Below, one piece after another: positions 61,484 to 64,000 of a stretch of 64,000 nt of DNA. The notes under the pieces are model-generated. The model worked only from the letters and a program-made list of their open reading frames with translations, did not search any database and was not told the origin of the DNA. This DNA is from Bacillota bacterium. Its GTDB lineage: Bacteria; Bacillota_I; Bacilli_A; RF39; UBA660. Every line of letters begins with the position of its first letter. Position 1 is the first letter of the stretch. The position numbers were made by a program, and so were the translations under genes. The DNA lies in contig SVAP01000002.1 of assembly GCA_015059335.1 (NCBI GenBank), forward strand, positions 102,323 to 166,322. Reading direction: 5' to 3'.

Positions 61484-62983
61484 TTAATAATTTTTTCTTA
61501 ATATTTTACTTTTCTTTAGTTCATTAAAATCGGTTTTACATAATAAAATATCTTCTTCTTTCATTTTGCTTTGAATTTCCTCTTTGCAAGACAACGTATT
61601 AAAAGTATATTGTTCAGAATTTCTTTTATATTTGTATTTATTATTTTTAGAATGTAACATATTTTTATCATCCTCATATAATAACTCACTAATTTCAGGA
61701 TCATAGTAATAATTAATATTATCTTTTTTGTATTTTATTAATATTCTATTTCCAATTGGCAAATTATTGGAGTATTTTTTTACATAACATATACTGGATT
61801 TATAATTTAGTTCGTCTAATAATACAACTAAAATATTGTTATAGAATATATCATTATTTATTAGATTATTAACATTTAAAATACTTTTTCTTAATAAATC
61901 TTTACATATACTATTTTTTATACCAAATTTCTTATTTATTAATTCATAATTTCTTAGTACTTCATATTCAGTAATTATATTGTGTTGTTTAAAATATTCT
62001 TTTAATTCATTAGATATATTTTTAATATCGTTAATTTCATTGTTTTTACACTTTAAAGCAATCTTTTTAATCATATCTTTATAACAATTTAAAATAATAC
62101 CAGCCAAAACACCATATATAGCAATCTCAAGCAAACCACTCTTGGTACCTCTCTTATTAATATTATCTATTTCATTTATTAAATCTTTATTTTCAGTATG
62201 AAAATTTTCTAAATTTTCTAAATCTAATATTAATTCTGGTTTATTAATAACTTCTAACTTATAATTTTTATTGTTAGTATTTGATATAACTTTAAATAAA
62301 TTTATATTATCTAATAATATACTGCTAAAATATTTCAAATCAAATTTGCCGTTACCATTAATTATATGTGCATCATTAAAACTGGTTTTATTTAAATACG
62401 CTAAATTAGTAGGATCAAATATATAAAGTTCTCCATTATATTCTACACATGTTACTGCATGATTTCCTAACATTTTAGTTAAATTATCGGTAAAAAAATT
62501 ATTAAAAATTGCTTCTATTTTTTCATTATCCCCTGATTTTATTTTTCTTTCTATTTGTTCATCAGTTCTGATTTTTTCAATCTTTACATTGTTTGTATCG
62601 ACGTAACACATAGCAACATATGATTTATATCCAAATTCTCTATATATGCATGATAACATATCTGCAAAATTCAAACATACTCCTTCTCCTGAAGCAATAC
62701 TCATCCCAGGATTATTCCAATAGACTTTTCTATCAAGTGAATACATTAATTCACAATCTTTTGATAAATATCCATTCCACATAGCATAATTAAAATATTC
62801 ATATATGTGTTGAGGATCCGTAACATTTTTCTCTATTAAAAAGTTTTTGAAATTTTCAACTAATTTATTATAACTTTTTACACCTTTCGCATTTACAAGA
62901 TTACTAACATATCCAACAAATCTTATTTGAAATATTAAAAGTAATAAAGATATAATTCTATTTATACTATTTCTTTGTTTCAT
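61484..62983 (-). CDS. membrane-anchored transglutaminase-like protein
   Basis: A 499-residue protein with an N-terminal hydrophobic segment (about 8-24) and a transglutaminase-like domain (about 30-215). The catalytic triad is Cys 103 in SGEGVCLNFADML, His 175 in LGNHAVTCVEYNGELYIFDPTN and Asp 190. A linker, a second hydrophobic segment (about 282-301) and a C-terminal region follow. That region (about 360-450: VVLLDELNYKSSICYV..RILIKYKKDNINYYYDPE) looks like a degenerate second copy of the same fold without Cys and His. The family includes proteases and peptidoglycan or protein cross-linkers. The start at 62983 follows GGGTGAT. It is bounded by 118-bp direct repeats. Confidence 0.8.
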   Translation of the reverse strand: MKQRNSINRIISLLLLIFQIRFVGYVSNLVNAKGVKSYNKLVENFKNFLIEKNVTDPQHIYEYFNYAMWNGYLSKDCELMYSLDRKVYWNNPGMSIASGEGVCLNFADMLSCIYREFGYKSYVAMCYVDTNNVKIEKIRTDEQIERKIKSGDNEKIEAIFNNFFTDNLTKMLGNHAVTCVEYNGELYIFDPTNLAYLNKTSFNDAHIINGNGKFDLKYFSSILLDNINLFKVISNTNNKNYKLEVINKPELILDLENLENFHTENKDLINEIDNINKRGTKSGLLEIAIYGVLAGIILNCYKDMIKKIALKCKNNEINDIKNISNELKEYFKQHNIITEYEVLRNYELINKKFGIKNSICKDLLRKSILNVNNLINNDIFYNNILVVLLDELNYKSSICYVKKYSNNLPIGNRILIKYKKDNINYYYDPEISELLYEDDKNMLHSKNNKYKYKRNSEQYTFNTLSCKEEIQSKMKEEDILLCKTDFNELKKSKILRKNY

Positions 62984-63095
62984 AATATCACCCATTTAAA
63001 AGTCATTTTATTATATTATAAAATTTATAATGTATCAAGCGAAAGAATTTAAATTATTACTAAAAACATTTTATTTCATTAGAAAATATATTTAC

Positions 63096-63137
63096 TTAAA
63101 CTATTATATACTTCTTATACTTTTCAAAAAACTCCAT
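63096..63137 (-). pseudogene. truncated comEA start (13 codons)
   Basis: An exact copy of the first 13 codons of comEA with its ribosome site, ending at a TAA created by the repeat junction. It marks the original dus-comEA junction now separated from comEA by about 1.7 kb. Confidence 0.75.
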
Positions 63138-63215
63138 AAAAAAATAATCTCCTTTCAATAATATATTTGAGATTATTTTCAGTTTAGTCTTTATTTTTTA
63201 TAAAGTTTTTTTAAA
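63098..63215. repeat. 118-bp direct repeat, copy 2 (dus 3' end plus truncated comEA start)
   Basis: Second copy of 61365-61482. On the minus strand it runs from the last dus codons through the hairpin and ribosome site to a 13-codon comEA stub (MEFFEKYKKYIIV, then stop). The stub at 63100-63137 has no downstream gene. Confidence 0.95.
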
Positions 63216-64000
63216 ATCTTCTAAAATTCCAATAAATTCTTTTTTTGTAATTACTTTAAATATTTCCTTTTTAATTTCTGTACTATTTGGAATACCCTTT
63301 AAGTAATAACATATATTACTTCTCATTTCTAATATTGCTTTTTTCTCATTATTATATTCTAATAATAAATTTAAGTGTTTAATAGCCATATTTATTTTAT
63401 CAATATAAGTAGGTTTATCAATTATATTTCCTTTTTCAATATATTCATACACCTCTTTAATAAACCATGGATTACCTAGTGCACCTCTGCCGATCATAAT
63501 TGCATCACAATTTGTTTCTTTTAACATTTTTTCAGCATCATAAATTGTTTTTATATCTCCATTACCTATTACTGGAATACTGACAGCTTCTTTCACTTGT
63601 TTAATTATGTTCCAATCTGCATTTCCTGAATATCCTTGAGCTCTTGTTCTAGGATGAACAGTGATTGCGCTTGCACCAGCTTTTTCTATTATTTTAGCAA
63701 CTTCAACGGCATTAATAGAATTACTATCCCATCCACTTCTAATTTTAACAGTTACTGGTACACTAACGCTTTCTACTACTGCACTAACTATTTCTTTAAT
63801 TTTATCAGGATACTTTAATAAAGACGATCCAGCTTGTGCCCTTAAGGCTACTTTAGGTACAGGACATCCCATATTTATATCAATTAATTTAATTTGGTGA
63901 AAGTGTTCACAAAGTATCTTTGATGCCTGTGCCATTGTTTTAGGTTCAGAACCAAATATTTGAATTCCAACAGGAATATTAAGTTTTTCAATACCATTTA
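63198..64000 (-). CDS. tRNA-dihydrouridine synthase (5' truncated by window edge)
   Basis: A flavoenzyme that reduces uridine to dihydrouridine in tRNA D-loops. The frame is open to the window edge. Motifs: IQIFGSEPKTMAQAS, DINMGCPVPKVALRAQAGSSLLKYP with the catalytic Cys, PVTVKIRSGWD, ITVHPRTRAQGYSG, IPVIGNGDIKT and CDAIMIGRGALGNPWF. It is the DusB/YacF type of Firmicutes. About 267 of roughly 320 residues are inside. Its last codons and stop are part of the 118-bp repeat, and its terminator is the copy of the comEA hairpin. Confidence 0.95.
   Translation of the reverse strand, partial: NGIEKLNIPVGIQIFGSEPKTMAQASKILCEHFHQIKLIDINMGCPVPKVALRAQAGSSLLKYPDKIKEIVSAVVESVSVPVTVKIRSGWDSNSINAVEVAKIIEKAGASAITVHPRTRAQGYSGNADWNIIKQVKEAVSIPVIGNGDIKTIYDAEKMLKETNCDAIMIGRGALGNPWFIKEVYEYIEKGNIIDKPTYIDKINMAIKHLNLLLEYNNEKKAILEMRSNICYYLKGIPNSTEIKKEIFKVITKKEFIGILEDFKKTL

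Noticed and set aside
61365..63215. Transposon explanation for the 118-bp direct repeats
   Set aside because: No transposase or terminal inverted repeats lie between them, and 118 bp is far longer than known target-site duplications.

Overview
The window is about 64 kb of a very AT-rich, gene-dense bacterial chromosome (roughly 28-30 % GC, judged by eye). Gene content and order point to a Bacilli-like Firmicute: a Bacillus-type RNase P RNA next to gpsB, a rimM-trmD-rplS-lepB block, an era/recO/glyS block with yqzL and a T-box, a Bacillus-type SOS box at recA, and GlyQS-type glycyl-tRNA synthetase. Stop codons include TGA (for example cysE and recO) and tryptophan is TGG, so this is genetic code 11 and not a Mycoplasma code. 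Most starts are preceded by a GGTGAT-type Shine-Dalgarno. The two InlB/Listeria-Bacteroides-repeat proteins and a dockerin fit an uncultured gut organism (for instance an RF39- or Erysipelotrichales-like lineage), but that placement is inference.

Layout. 1-9.7 kb (+): acetate kinase (partial), nrnA, engB, a lone prepilin-like gene, glyA, folD, tRNA-Met (- strand), PAP2 phosphatase, cysE, queH, a YgjP-type metallopeptidase, a TrmH-family methyltransferase. 9.2-19.8 kb (+): rimM, trmD, an unknown gene, rplS, lepB, gpsB, rnpB, a RodZ-like protein, pgsA, recA (SOS box), a rhomboid, lspA, rluD, tgt, nusB. 19.8-23.8 kb: a tandem-HTH regulator divergent from a membrane-anchored InlB-repeat protein and a secreted dockerin protein. 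23.9-30.6 kb: xseAB, spoIVB, a 28-residue membrane miniprotein, spoIIM, an unrecognised HExxH protein, mnmA, an HTH protein. 31-43 kb (mostly -): murF, ddl, an exported surface protein, dnaE, tRNA-Ser (+), a zinc-ribbon/SH3 membrane protein, a lipoprotein, glyS with a short T-box. 42.3-47 kb (-): yqfC-yqfD-vanZ-ybeY-dgkA-era-yqzL-recO. 47-56 kb: clpC, a degenerate NodB-fold protein, phosphomannomutase, xerD, a MazG-like pyrophosphohydrolase, an ABC-F ATPase. 56.3-64 kb (-): ADP-ribosylglycohydrolase, a comEC-derived fragment, a small protein, a DUF1016 nuclease, comEC, comEA, a transglutaminase-like membrane protein and a dihydrouridine synthase (partial).

Together the genes cover translation and tRNA modification, envelope synthesis and secretion (lepB, lspA, murF, ddl, dgkA, pgsA), DNA uptake and recombination (comEA, comEC, recA, recO, xseAB, xerD) and remnants or parts of the endospore programme (spoIVB, spoIIM, yqfC, yqfD).

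The most unusual structure is at 61365-63215. A roughly 1.6-kb segment carrying a transglutaminase-like gene sits between dus and comEA and is bounded by a 118-bp direct repeat. The repeat contains the last codons of dus plus the promoter-proximal region, ribosome site and first codons of comEA. A second com-derived fragment (32 nt, one mismatch to comEC) lies at 57215-57246, on the far side of the accessory DUF1016 block, so the com locus looks like a repeated site of gene insertion.
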